Source: Aminipila luticellarii
Lineage (GTDB): Bacteria; Bacillota; Clostridia; Peptostreptococcales; Anaerovoracaceae
NCBI RefSeq assembly: GCF_004103735.1
Contig: NZ_CP035281.1
Coordinates: forward strand, 2,542,001 to 2,606,000
Reading direction: 5' to 3'
Length of the DNA: 64,000 bases
The notes beneath the pieces were generated by a model that did not search any database, was not told the DNA's origin, and was given only the letters and a program-made list of their open reading frames with translations. Of this stretch, positions 49,895 through 59,167 are shown piece after piece. Within the stretch, counting starts at the first letter, position 1; every line of letters starts with the position of its first letter. Made by a program: the position numbers and the translations under genes.

Positions 49895-49921
49895 TTAACA
49901 GGAAACGATATTTCCTGTTAA
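49895..49921. repeat. 27-bp palindrome
   Basis: TTAACAGGAAA and TTTCCTGTTAA are perfect 11-base arms around CGATA. It sits between the GC-rich element and the DUF362 terminator; role unknown. Confidence 0.7.
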
Positions 49922-49926
49922 ATAGA

Positions 49927-49969
49927 AAAGCGTTGTCAATCCTTCATTTTGAAACATTGACAACGCTTT
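49927..49969 (-). terminator. terminator after the DUF362 gene
   Basis: Perfect 14-base-pair stem (49927-49940 with 49956-49969), 16 bases past the stop, followed on the minus strand by TCTATTT. Confidence 0.75.
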
Positions 49970-49984
49970 ATTGTATTTCATATG

Positions 49985-51145
49985 TTATTTTACACTAATG
50001 AGCTCGTAATCCAAGCTTCCTATGCCCATTTTTGCACAGTGCTCCAAACAAACCGTCCAGTCCGTATCGGGATGGGTCATTTTAAAATGATCGGAACCGC
50101 ACCCTTCCGTCTCACCGCCACACCCGCAGGAACAGGTATCTGGGTGATGTTTATGCCTGGCTTCTTCCAATAAACTTCCTGAAATCGGTATTTGCTTATT
50201 TACCGCATCTGCACAGGCCATATCCAGAGCAACAGGGTCGAAAGAGGCAAACATGCCAATATCCGGCACGATTGGAATGTCGTTTTCAGGGCGGCAATCA
50301 CAATTCGGAGATACATCTACCACTAAGGATACATGAAAGTGCGGTCTGCCGTTCAAAACAGCCCACGCATATTCTGCCATTTTTTTATTTAAAATATCGT
50401 TGGATATATCCCACTTTGCACCAATTGCATCTGTGGGACAGACCCCTATACATCTGCCGCAGCCCACGCATTTCTCCTCATCAAGATAAGCCTTTTTTGC
50501 TTCTATCTTGATGGCATCCTGTGCGCACACGGTGGTACATTGTCCGCAGCCGATACACTTCTTTTGGCTTATCATAGGGGTTCCTGCGCTGTGCTGTTCC
50601 ATTTTTCCGGCTCTCGAGCCGCACCCCATCCCAATATTTTTTATAGCTCCGCCGAATCCGGTAGACTCATGCCCTTTAAAATGGCTCAAGGAAATAAAAA
50701 TGTCTGCGTCCATTACAGCCCGCCCAATCTTGGCCTCTTTCACAAATTCTCCGCCTTTTACAGGTATAAGCGCCTCATCCGTTCCCTTTAGTCCGTCCGC
50801 AATAATCACGTGACAGCCTGTGGAAAATGGTGAAAAGCCATTCACGTAGGCTGAATCCAAGTGATCCAAAGCATTTTTCCTTCCGCCTACATACAAGGTA
50901 TTACAATCTGTTAAAAAGGGCTTTCCCCCCTGCTCCTTGATTAAATCTACGAGCACCTTAGCATAGTTGGGTCTTAAATAAGCCAGATTTCCCGGCTCTC
51001 CGAAATGAACTTTAACTGCCGTGTATTTTTCTTTAAAATCAATGGAATCCATACCGGCTTTTCGAATTAATTTATCCAGCTTCATGAGCAAACTGATTCC
51101 GGGCTCTGTTTTCATGCTGGTAAAATATACTTTTGATTTATCCAT
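49985..51145 (-). CDS. DUF362 domain protein with 4Fe-4S ferredoxin motifs
   Basis: A 386-residue soluble protein. The DUF362 fold spans most of the chain (VHFGEPGN, SLSHFKGHESTGFGGAIKNIGMG), and two bacterial ferredoxin motifs are inserted near residues 190-240 (CIGCGQCTTVCAQDA and CVGCGRCIGVCPTDA). The C-terminal third adds a Cys-rich stretch (CSCGCGG). It could carry electrons between partners; the reaction is unknown. The ATG at 51145 is 5 bases after GGAGG; an earlier reading starts inside the thiolase terminator. Confidence 0.88.
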   Translation of the reverse strand: MDKSKVYFTSMKTEPGISLLMKLDKLIRKAGMDSIDFKEKYTAVKVHFGEPGNLAYLRPNYAKVLVDLIKEQGGKPFLTDCNTLYVGGRKNALDHLDSAYVNGFSPFSTGCHVIIADGLKGTDEALIPVKGGEFVKEAKIGRAVMDADIFISLSHFKGHESTGFGGAIKNIGMGCGSRAGKMEQHSAGTPMISQKKCIGCGQCTTVCAQDAIKIEAKKAYLDEEKCVGCGRCIGVCPTDAIGAKWDISNDILNKKMAEYAWAVLNGRPHFHVSLVVDVSPNCDCRPENDIPIVPDIGMFASFDPVALDMACADAVNKQIPISGSLLEEARHKHHPDTCSCGCGGETEGCGSDHFKMTHPDTDWTVCLEHCAKMGIGSLDYELISVK

Positions 51146-51246
51146 TTGTTCCTCCAATAAATCTGTCTTACTCCTGTATTTCGTTATATGGCAAGAGATA
51201 TTTCTTACATAACAAGAAAATTTTGCGTTATACCCCATTATACAAA

Positions 51247-51274
51247 AAAGATGGCTGAAAATCCAGCCATCTTT
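51247..51274 (-). terminator. terminator after thlA
   Basis: AAAGATGGCTG (51247-51257) pairs with CAGCCATCTTT (51264-51274), then TTTTTT on the minus strand. Confidence 0.85.
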
Positions 51275-51304
51275 CATGATTTTTATTGAATTAATATCTG
51301 CCTA

Positions 51305-52483
51305 TTATCTTTCAACAACAAGAGCAGTTCCCTGTCCACCGCCGATGCAAAGAGTAGCAAGACCAGTCTTGGCATCTCTCTTAGCCATTTCGAAAAGAAG
51401 TGAAATAAGGATTCTTGTTCCGGATGCTCCGATTGGATGTCCAAGAGCAAGAGCTCCGCCGTTTACATTTGTCTTTTCAGGATCTAATCCAAGATCTCTT
51501 CTAACTGCTACAGACTGAGCGGCGAAAGCTTCGTTTGCTTCTACTAAATCAATCTGGTCAATCGTTAATCCAGCCTTCTCAAGAGCCTTCTTGGAGGAAG
51601 GAACAGGTCCGATACCCATGATTGAAGGATCTACGCCTGCAGAAGCATAGGATTTGATGGTGCAAAGAGGCTTGATTCCTAATTCATCAGCCTTTTCCTT
51701 TGACATAACAACTACTGCTGCGCCAGCATCATTGATACCGGAAGCATTGGCTGCTGTAACGATACCATCCTTTTTGAATGCAGGCTTTAATTTTGCAACC
51801 TTTTCTATCGTTGATCCAAACTTAGGGAATTCATCTGTATCAAATACAATTGGATCGCCCTTTCTCTGAGGAATGGTTACAGGAACGATTTCGTCCTTAA
51901 ATTTGCCAGTTTTGATAGCTTCTTCTGCTCTGTTCTGTGAAGTTACTGCAAATTGGTCTAATTCTTCTCTTGTGATTCCCCACTGTTCAGCAATGTTTTC
52001 AGCGGTAATGCCCATGTGATAGTTATTAAATGCATCCCAAAGTCCATCGTTTACCATCATGTCTACAAGCTGAGTGTTATTCATTCTAGCTCCGTATCTT
52101 GCTGTAGGTAAAGCATATGCTGTCTTTGACATGTTTTCTGCACCGCCTGCAACAACGATGTCTGCATCGCCTGCTTTGATCATCTGTGCTGCTAAAGATA
52201 CAGCTCTAAGACCTGAACCGCATACTTTATTTATAGTCATTGCCGGAACTTCATTAGGAAGTCCTGCATCAAGGCTGATCTGTCTTGCGACATTCTGTCC
52301 AAGACCACCTTGTAATACACAACCCATAACAACTTCGTCAACCTGTTCAGGCTTAATTCCAGCTCTTTCAATAGCGCCTTTGACTGCAACAGCACCAAGG
52401 GTTCTTGTAGGAACATCCTTTAAAGTTCCCCCAAAACTGCCGATAGGCGTTCTAGCTGCACTCACAATTACTACTTCTCTCAT
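51305..52483 (-). CDS. thlA: acetyl-CoA acetyltransferase (thiolase)
   Basis: Condenses two acetyl-CoA to acetoacetyl-CoA, the entry to butyrate-type fermentation. The 392 residues have the acyl-accepting Cys88 in NKVCGSG, the GHPIGASG His motif and the second catalytic Cys in [10 protein letters not shown]. The ATG at 52483 follows AGGAGG by 9 bases. It is monocistronic, without crotonase or 3-hydroxybutyryl-CoA dehydrogenase nearby. Confidence 0.95.
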   Translation of the reverse strand: MREVVIVSAARTPIGSFGGTLKDVPTRTLGAVAVKGAIERAGIKPEQVDEVVMGCVLQGGLGQNVARQISLDAGLPNEVPAMTINKVCGSGLRAVSLAAQMIKAGDADIVVAGGAENMSKTAYALPTARYGARMNNTQLVDMMVNDGLWDAFNNYHMGITAENIAEQWGITREELDQFAVTSQNRAEEAIKTGKFKDEIVPVTIPQRKGDPIVFDTDEFPKFGSTIEKVAKLKPAFKKDGIVTAANASGINDAGAAVVVMSKEKADELGIKPLCTIKSYASAGVDPSIMGIGPVPSSKKALEKAGLTIDQIDLVEANEAFAAQSVAVRRDLGLDPEKTNVNGGALALGHPIGASGTRILISLLFEMAKRDAKTGLATLCIGGGQGTALVVER

Positions 52484-53184
52484 GTTTTCAGTCCTCCTTA
52501 AAACAACTTGCAAATAAAATGTGTTATAAATAAATTATGAATTTTTATTTAAGAGTTTTTCTTAAAAATAAATGTAACATAATTATCTCAATTTGATTTG
52601 GGAGCATAACGGTTCGTCACCACAAGTCCCGCATTATAATATATCATATCACATTTTCCGCCAATTGCAATATATTAACCAGACAAAATCTCTTCTTATT
52701 GTTATATATTTCACAATTTTACTTCATTTTAATATTTATGCAGTAGTTTGTCAATATATTATTTGCTATTTCCAAGCCATATCCTCAAAGCTTATGACCA
52801 TTACATGTTCCATACTATTTGCCAGGGCTACGCACTCTTTCGTAAACCCACTTTTGGGAAACAGGATTAATACGTTTTTATCATAATGAAACAGCGTGCT
52901 CTAATGCTGCAGATTTTTCCAAATCTTTACAGCTGGTTTCTTTCCTCTATTTCATATATTCTTGAATCAATGTCTTGGAACAATAAATATATATCCTTAT
53001 TTACTCTTACAATTTGTTGTCTTTTATTTTAACAATATCCTTTTTTATTTTCCCTCGTATAAACCCAGCCCGCATTCTTTTGATGATTTTTTCCTTCTAT
53101 ATTTCATATGATTTGGGAAAATTGAAATAATAGATACTATACATCTACACCCCTTATGCCATAAACCCTAAGTATTATGTCTCG
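52484..53184. other. 701-bp gene-poor region between thlA and rhuM
   Basis: The first 120 bases are the thlA leader and promoter area, with an imperfect AT-rich hairpin near 52545-52575. The middle contains the decayed ATPase tail at 52766-52940. Between about 52940 and 53060 a minus-strand frame of roughly 33 sense codons with no start is seen. Nothing else is recognisable; stop codons are dense in all frames. Confidence 0.6.
52766..52940 (-). pseudogene. decayed C-terminal fragment of an archaeal-type AAA ATPase (DUF234-like)
   Basis: Minus-strand translation from 52882 to the stop at 52766-52768 reads DKNVLILFPKSGFTKECVAL and ends SFEDMAWK. This resembles the C-terminal end of ATP-binding proteins of the archaeal ATPase/DUF234 kind, which often end in an LFSKSGFT...-type strand. 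A preceding piece in another frame (KDLEKSAALEHAVSL) suggests a one-base frameshift. The rest of the gene, including the Walker motifs, is gone. Confidence 0.5.
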
Positions 53185-54198
53185 TCACTTTTTACTACTT
53201 CTTGTTTTCTTCTTAGCTTCTTTTTCAAGTAACTTGATGCTATCCAGATATGCTTCTTCAACTGGTGCAACCGTAATTTTTTGATATTTTCTGTATTCTT
53301 CCGTTGCTTTTGCAAGCGCCTGTTTATGGCTCACTTTACCAGCACCCACAAGAAGCTGACGATTTCCAGAAGATAAAATAGAATCCAACTGTTCCACATA
53401 GTCATTCATATACATAGGCTTATGCTCAATCGCATTGATTTCAGCCAAATCGAAGTAACCTGAAACGAGGTTATTCAGGACTCTAAGTTCTTCTTCTGAA
53501 AGATAATTTTTTGCAATGCCAATATCCTTTAATGCCGGCAGCTCTCCTGCAAATGATGTAAGTCCCATAAATGATTTATCCGCATCGGCTCTTTCATATA
53601 TAACTTCCGCTGCCGTATGCCCATGAGCTGCAAAATGTAATTTGTTCTGCACGATTTTAAAAAATCTGATAGAAGCTTCACTATTTGGATTGTAATCCAC
53701 ACTGGTGGCATATAAATCCAGTACCTGACGATAAAGAACCTTTTCCGAAGAACGAATATCCCTGATACGGTCGAGCAATTCTTTCCAGTAACCGCCGCCG
53801 CCGTTTCCTTTCAGACGTTCATCATCCATGATAAAGCCTTTAATCATATATTCCTTTAATCGTTCCGTAGCCCATTTTCTAAATTTCGTTGCAACAGATG
53901 ATTTAATTCGGTATCCAAGAGAGATAATCATGTCTAAATTATAATGAATCACATTATAATTTTTACCGTCAGATCCAGTTGTTCGGAATTTCCGAACAAC
54001 TGAATTCTCTTCCAACTCATCCTCTTCAAAAATGTGTTTGATATGCTCACTCACATTCGCCTTGCTTGATTGAAATAGCTCAGACAATTGTGCCTGTGTA
54101 AGCCAAACTGTTTCATCTTCCATACGCACATCAATATGTGTAAGACCATCATCTGTTTGATAAATAATGACTTCGCCCTTATTTTCAAATGAATCCAT
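53185..54198 (-). CDS. RhuM-family protein
   Basis: A 337-residue member of the Virulence_RhuM family. The N-terminal TVWLTQAQLSELFQSSKANVSEHI and the middle VIHYNLDMIISLGYRIKSS are the hallmark segments; the C-terminal half (HFAAHGHTAAEVIYERAD, GELPALKDIGIAKNYLS) is also complete. Such genes are scattered among bacteria, often in mobile or defence-type regions, and their activity is not established. The ATG has GGGAGG 5 bases upstream. It sits between two broken genes, consistent with arrival by transfer. Confidence 0.9.
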   Translation of the reverse strand: MDSFENKGEVIIYQTDDGLTHIDVRMEDETVWLTQAQLSELFQSSKANVSEHIKHIFEEDELEENSVVRKFRTTGSDGKNYNVIHYNLDMIISLGYRIKSSVATKFRKWATERLKEYMIKGFIMDDERLKGNGGGGYWKELLDRIRDIRSSEKVLYRQVLDLYATSVDYNPNSEASIRFFKIVQNKLHFAAHGHTAAEVIYERADADKSFMGLTSFAGELPALKDIGIAKNYLSEEELRVLNNLVSGYFDLAEINAIEHKPMYMNDYVEQLDSILSSGNRQLLVGAGKVSHKQALAKATEEYRKYQKITVAPVEEAYLDSIKLLEKEAKKKTRSSKK

Positions 54199-54236
54199 TA
54201 GTACCTCCCGATCTATTTATACGGACACAATTCTCA

Positions 54237-55049
54237 TTAATCCGCAGTCCATCTAGCTTCAAAATCTTCAGCATTTAATTTCAGATTCTTATTCAAAATC
54301 AATAAATGATTGCGAAAATCATGCCTCAGCTTCCTCAAATCATCATTGGAGCTTTTAATAAATTCCAGCTCATTTAAATAGGCTTGATTTTTCTGATCTA
54401 ACAGAGATTTCTCATACTTTGCTTCAAATGCTTCTGACAATTCATCATATAGGTAAAATATTAAAAAGTTTATTGTTAAAAGGCTGATAACTCCCAATCT
54501 GACATATTTCATCTGCTCATTTGATAAAGCCAGGATGAATATCAGATAAATGCTAATGGCTGAAACGATAAAAATTACCGCCCAGTGCCATCTGTGTATG
54601 TTTTCGCCCGACCTGCTCTTAACTGCATGCTCCAAAATAATGACAAAATTATATGAAACAAGAGTTGAAACAAATCCGGTCACAAATTCCATACTGATCA
54701 GATCATATCGAAAAATAAGCAGATACGACACCATTTCAAATAGAAGAAACAAAGTGTTGATAAAAACGGAAAGAATAGCCTTTTTACGCCAACTTCCTTT
54801 GTATATACAGCTTACCAAAAAACACAGCACCAGATTGCTTCCCACAGTAAGGATTGGAAGCGACCAGACCTCCTGAACGATTGAAAGCAGGGCGAGGCAG
54901 CCCATATACACCACCGCTTCCAACTTCTTACTTATATCTTTTCTGTCAAAAAAAATAGTATTAAATTTAAAAACAACGTATATGCCAAAAGCATTACACA
55001 TCAGAGACAATATCACGTCGCAGCATAAATAAGACTGCTCTGCCATCAT
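54237..55049 (-). pseudogene. GHKL (AgrC-type) sensor histidine kinase truncated before its ATPase domain
   Basis: The 270-residue frame has about six membrane helices over the first 190 residues, then a helix with the AgrC-like H-box KLRHDFRNHLLIL (His near residue 248). It then stops after ARWTAD. Intact relatives continue for ~150 residues with the GHKL ATPase, which is absent here and from the following 1.7 kb. Without it the protein cannot autophosphorylate. It follows the LytTR fragment by 3 bases, as in quorum-type two-component operons. It could still work as a decoy receptor, but decay is likelier. Confidence 0.8.
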
Positions 55050-55052
55050 TCC

Positions 55053-55298
55053 TTACACGCCCTCTCTCATGAGCATTTTCCTTATCTCAGAGCGGTATAT
55101 CCGTGTGATGCTCAATACTTGCCCGTTAAGCAGCTTTATGCTCCCGTAATTATATTCTGATATGTAATGCTTATTTACTAAATAAGATTTATGAATTCTA
55201 ATAAAATCAGAGCTTGTCCTTTTTTCGATCTCTGATAATTTTCCATAAAATTGCTTATGCCCACCATTTCCCCATTTATTTTGTTCTAAAGTCAACAA
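55053..55298 (-). pseudogene. LytTR DNA-binding domain fragment of an AgrA/VirR-type response regulator
   Basis: The 81-codon frame covers the end of a LytTR domain: FYGKLSEIEKRT, DFIRIHKSYLVNKHYI and LSITRIYRSEIRKML. The receiver domain and the first part of LytTR are missing; an in-frame TGA stands right before the only possible start (TTG). A TACAAT box lies about 15 bases upstream, so the fragment could be expressed, but it has no phospho-acceptor. It is the partner of the truncated kinase next to it. Confidence 0.75.
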
Positions 55299-55369
55299 TC
55301 ACTGCATTCATTGTACCACATAAACAGGAGCGCCGGCAGAATTCAATCCTAAAACTTTATTGAATTTTG

Positions 55370-57064
55370 TTATTCCGTTCCCTTATCCAGCCTGAACTTT
55401 CCTACCTCTTCACGTAAGGTGACCGACTGAGCAGACATTTCCTCACTGGTCGCAGAATTTTCCTCCGCAGTAGCCGCATTCGTCTGAACAACTGCTGAAA
55501 CTTGGTTTAACCCTTGCTTGATCTGTTCTATTGCAAAGGTCTGCTCCGCAGAGGCCTGTGCAATCTTCGAAAAGCTTTCTTCAATCTTCAACGTATTTTC
55601 CCCTACGTCTTTGAGAATTTGTGCTGTTTTAACCGTTATTTCCGCACCTCTGGATACGGTATCGACGGAACCTCGGATAAGCTCTCCCGTTTGTTTGGCA
55701 GCTTCCGCAGATTTTGCGGCCAAGTTTCGAACTTCATCAGCCACCACCGCAAAGCCCTTTCCGGCTTCTCCGGCTCTAGCTGCTTCTACAGCAGCATTCA
55801 GGGCCAGAATGTTTGTCTGGAATGCAATATCTTCAATGACCTTTGTAATATTGGAAATTTGATTGGAAGAAGCACTGATTTCCGACATGGCTTCGGTAAG
55901 CTGCGCCATATGCTGATTTCCGTTGTTTACACTTCCCCCTGCCTGCTGAACAAATTGACTTGCCTCTTCAACAATGCCCGCATTTTCCTCGGCCTGTGCT
56001 GAAATCTTTACCGCAGCTGTACTCAGGGCTTCCACAGAAGAAGCCTGTTCTGTGGAACCTGCCGCCAGTTCCTGTGCTCCGGCGGAGACCTGTTCTGCAC
56101 CAATATTGACCTGCTGTGCTGCTACATCAATCGTACGCATTACGTAGTTCATGGACGTTGCTGTATGGACAATCGCTTCTTTGACTGCTGCAAAATCTCC
56201 GGGATAATCAAGCTCCACTTTAATTTGCAGATCACCATCCGCAATACTGCTGAAATTCTTAATAATATCAGCCAAAATAATTTGTTGCATTTGATTGCTC
56301 TTTCGAATCAATTCAACCATCTGTCCCAGTTCGTCCTTGCTTTCATATGTAATCTCAGTTCCAAGCTCTCCCTGAGATATTTTGCGATAAGCATTTACAA
56401 TTTCTGTTACAGGAGCCATAATAGATTTCCGAATGCTGATTACGATAACTACTGTCAATATAATGGATATAACTGTAGACAGAAGCAGTACGATCCATGC
56501 CATGACCGTAGCTGCTTGAGCCTCTTTACTCTGCTGCTCAGACCGCGCCGTTGAAGAGTCCGTAAGCTCAGCCATGATCTCTCCCTCCTGATCGTAGATA
56601 GGAAGATACTCATTATAATACAAATCCCGAGCCTTCTGCTCATCCTCTTCCGACATGGTCAAAAGGAGTTCTTCCATTTCCTGGCGGATAGGTGCTCCTT
56701 CTTCCAGCAGTGTACGAAATTTTTCTATTTTGGCGTCACGATCATGATTTCTTTGAGTATTTGCATACTCTTCCAACGTGCTCTTTATCACGTCCCTATC
56801 CTTATTGGCCTGATCTAAGTTTTTCTGCCTAGTCTGCTGATCGTTGGCGTCGAAAGCCTGTAAAATATATTTTTCCACGGACATCAAATGATACCGCATA
56901 GACCCAGTCTGACTAATGTTAGGCGTTGTATAAGTTGAATAGTACGTTACCTGCGTGTCAATTTTTTTGATGCTATACAAGGATAGTAGTGAAGTCAATA
57001 CCATAAGTCCGAGTACAATTCCAAAACCCAAAATAAGTTTCCTGCTGATGCTTAAGTTTTTCAT
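55370..57064 (-). CDS. methyl-accepting chemotaxis protein
   Basis: A 564-residue chemoreceptor: membrane helix at about 8-30, a four-helix-bundle ligand domain, a second helix near 185-210, HAMP, and a signalling domain with the hairpin tip [37 protein letters not shown] region. It should control CheA. No che or flagellar genes are near. The ATG at 57064 follows AGGAGG by 10 bases. Confidence 0.94.
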   Translation of the reverse strand: MKNLSISRKLILGFGIVLGLMVLTSLLSLYSIKKIDTQVTYYSTYTTPNISQTGSMRYHLMSVEKYILQAFDANDQQTRQKNLDQANKDRDVIKSTLEEYANTQRNHDRDAKIEKFRTLLEEGAPIRQEMEELLLTMSEEDEQKARDLYYNEYLPIYDQEGEIMAELTDSSTARSEQQSKEAQAATVMAWIVLLLSTVISIILTVVIVISIRKSIMAPVTEIVNAYRKISQGELGTEITYESKDELGQMVELIRKSNQMQQIILADIIKNFSSIADGDLQIKVELDYPGDFAAVKEAIVHTATSMNYVMRTIDVAAQQVNIGAEQVSAGAQELAAGSTEQASSVEALSTAAVKISAQAEENAGIVEEASQFVQQAGGSVNNGNQHMAQLTEAMSEISASSNQISNITKVIEDIAFQTNILALNAAVEAARAGEAGKGFAVVADEVRNLAAKSAEAAKQTGELIRGSVDTVSRGAEITVKTAQILKDVGENTLKIEESFSKIAQASAEQTFAIEQIKQGLNQVSAVVQTNAATAEENSATSEEMSAQSVTLREEVGKFRLDKGTE

Positions 57065-57244
57065 GCAATAGTTTCCTCCTATATCTTCCATATATTTCTT
57101 GTATATTTATCCATTAGAGCCTTGCGGTTGTCCGCATGTTTCTAAATAATTTTCACCCTTAGAATCATTTCCATCTTTATACCCGTTGCCAAAAATTACA
57201 AACCATAATTTCCTACTTTTTTAATAAAGGAAATTATTTACTCC
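57065..57244 (-). other. structured leader region of the chemoreceptor gene
   Basis: Minus-strand stems AATTTCCT/AGGAAATT, ATGATTCTAA/TTAGAAACAT (one mismatch) and TGCGG/CCGCA lie in the 180 bases before the gene. No match to the cyclic di-GMP riboswitch core was found. Confidence 0.35.
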
Positions 57245-57284
57245 ATAAAAACATCCCCTCTCTTTAATAAAGCAAAAGGGGATG
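57245..57284 (-). terminator. terminator after the DUF2156 gene
   Basis: CATCCCCT (minus) pairs with AGGGGATG (57252-57259 with 57277-57284), with an inner CTTT/AAAG pair, followed by TTTTTA. Confidence 0.8.
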
Positions 57285-57302
57285 GATTCATCTTCATCAC
57301 GA

Positions 57303-58235
57303 TCATAAAAATTGAACAATATATTTTTCCACTAATTCAACCGGTTTATAGGAAAGCTTCGCTTTTCTCAAATTTTCTATGCCCATATCTTCTTCACGGT
57401 TTACATAGATTATGGAGTCATCTAAGTGCTTACAGAATTCATTATTAATGGCTGGATACAATCCTCTTATCTGACTGTTTGCCTTTTCAACGTGCTCTGT
57501 AATGGTCTGTTCTCCTGTTCTTCCGCCAATGGCAAAGGCTTCCACCTTTCCATCGATAACAATGGCACCTGCCGTATAATCCAATCGGTTCAAATTCATT
57601 ACCACGTCCCGCATGGCATCGGTTTCCATAAGCAGCCATCGCATTTCGTGAGGCGCTATTTTTTTTCGTGCATTAAATTCTTCCAAAAACTTCATCACGG
57701 TACCGATCATGTCCGGAGTCAGCGTGACGTACTCATAATTGTAGTTATTCAAGAAGTAATTTAAATGGTTTTTTTTAGCATGGTATGCTCTGCCTTTCAA
57801 GTCGATCAAATCCTGCTTTAAATATAAATAATCATAATTCGGCCTGTCCGGAATGAACTCCACCTCTCCGGGAAAAGCCTCTTCAATAATTTTTTTCATA
57901 TGTGCAGGGAGAAGCCGGATACTAAAATTGGATCCCTTTTCTTGAAATCGTTTCCTCGTCTCACATAAGGTTTCTCTCAGCTTTGCCGGATCGTATGTTC
58001 CGGTGCGGGTCAGCGGCGGAAACAAAAAATATTCATGCTTTTCAATTTCTAAATGGCTCAATCCGGCAATGACCATGTAATCCCCAATGATTTCCCACGA
58101 AAATTCATTCTGATCTCTCCACATGTATAGTGAAGAAAAAGATAATCCTGAGGTTCTGTATTCGTAAGATGTTAAATACTGTTCCAAAATTTCTCTGTTT
58201 TCTATCGTTATCTCGTTTTTAAATATACTACTCAT
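57303..58235 (-). CDS. DUF2156 (GNAT-like) protein
   Basis: A 310-residue soluble protein of the DUF2156 family, a double acetyltransferase-like fold related to the C-terminal domain of lysyl-phosphatidylglycerol synthase. Recognisable segments are LSFSSLYMWRDQNEFSWE, DYLYLKQDLIDLKGRAYHAKKN (two adjoining pieces) and VNREEDMGIENLRKAKLSYKP at the end. It has no membrane part, so it may transfer an aminoacyl group in the cytoplasm; the substrate is unknown. It follows surE by 69 bases. Confidence 0.88.
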   Translation of the reverse strand: MSSIFKNEITIENREILEQYLTSYEYRTSGLSFSSLYMWRDQNEFSWEIIGDYMVIAGLSHLEIEKHEYFLFPPLTRTGTYDPAKLRETLCETRKRFQEKGSNFSIRLLPAHMKKIIEEAFPGEVEFIPDRPNYDYLYLKQDLIDLKGRAYHAKKNHLNYFLNNYNYEYVTLTPDMIGTVMKFLEEFNARKKIAPHEMRWLLMETDAMRDVVMNLNRLDYTAGAIVIDGKVEAFAIGGRTGEQTITEHVEKANSQIRGLYPAINNEFCKHLDDSIIYVNREEDMGIENLRKAKLSYKPVELVEKYIVQFL

Positions 58236-58256
58236 TTATTGTTCTTTCCTTTTAAT

Positions 58257-58291
58257 ATTCTGCCCGGCTCTTCATCCCCGTTCGGCAGAAT
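58257..58291. repeat. hairpin between surE and the DUF2156 gene
   Basis: ATTCTGCC (58257-58264) pairs with GGCAGAAT (58284-58291). No T run follows, so it looks like a processing or partial termination site. Confidence 0.5.
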
Positions 58292-58304
58292 TTTCATCAT
58301 CTTG

Positions 58305-59069
58305 CTATTGAATGCCCCAGCTCTTTACTTCCTCTACTAGTTCATAATTTGTAAAATCGTAGTGCAGCGGTGTAATGGAAGCATAGCCATCCTGTACAGC
58401 TATTACATCGTAATGCTCCGGCAGGTTATCATATACTACAGGTTTTCCGCTGTACCAGTATTGAGAAGCACCTGCCTTGCCTACTATTTTGCTCTGAAAC
58501 CATCCGTCGTATTCTCTGGGTCCTAAAGTTGTAATTTTCACACCTTTCAATTCTTCCTTCGGCACGTCCGGCACATTGATATTCAGCACGGTCTTCCCAT
58601 CCAGCCGTCCGATGGATTTCATCAGCGTCTGCACCGCCAGCTCTGCGGCCACTTCAAAATGCTGAGGCCTATGGTTATCCACAGAAACCGCTACCGACGG
58701 AATTCCGCAGATACAGCCTTCTATAGCAGCTGATACTGTCCCGGAATAGTGGGTATCCGTGCCCAAATTTCCTCCATGATTGATTCCTGAAAAAATCATA
58801 TCTATTTTTATACCCCGGTCCTTCATAAGTAAAACACCCAATTTCACACAATCTGCCGGAGTTCCGTTTATTTCAAGAGCAAGCTCCGCGTTTTCATAAG
58901 GAACTTCTTTTGCTTCCAGGCCTTCCCTTACAGTAATGCTGTGACCGGCTGCACTCCGCTCCACATGCGGGGCGCATACATATACCTGAGCGACCTCAGA
59001 TAAAGCTTTTACCAGTTCAAAAATACCCTTTGCTTTTATTCCATCATCATTGGCAACCAAAATATTCAT
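58305..59069 (-). CDS. surE: 5'/3'-nucleotidase SurE
   Basis: A metal-dependent survival-protein phosphatase acting on nucleoside monophosphates. The 254 residues begin MNILVANDDG with the metal-binding Asp8-Asp9, and contain SGINHGGNLGTDTHYSGTVSAA, the catalytic signature. In tandem with cfa upstream and DUF2156 downstream. Confidence 0.95.
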   Translation of the reverse strand: MNILVANDDGIKAKGIFELVKALSEVAQVYVCAPHVERSAAGHSITVREGLEAKEVPYENAELALEINGTPADCVKLGVLLMKDRGIKIDMIFSGINHGGNLGTDTHYSGTVSAAIEGCICGIPSVAVSVDNHRPQHFEVAAELAVQTLMKSIGRLDGKTVLNINVPDVPKEELKGVKITTLGPREYDGWFQSKIVGKAGASQYWYSGKPVVYDNLPEHYDVIAVQDGYASITPLHYDFTNYELVEEVKSWGIQ

Positions 59070-59167
59070 ATTCTGTCTTCTACTCCTTTTAAAATCCTAT
59101 TGCTATTTATACTATCACCAATATCCCTTTTTATCTATGGAAAAATGCAACGAGCCGCTATAATCTT

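Noticed and set aside
57065-57244. Cyclic di-GMP riboswitch before the chemoreceptor gene
   Set aside because: The conserved core with its tetraloop and receptor was not recognisable.
58257-58291. ATTCTGCC/GGCAGAAT as a dispersed repeat family shared with the scf repeat
   Set aside because: The 8-mer is expected about twice by chance in a window this size; the flanking bases do not match.
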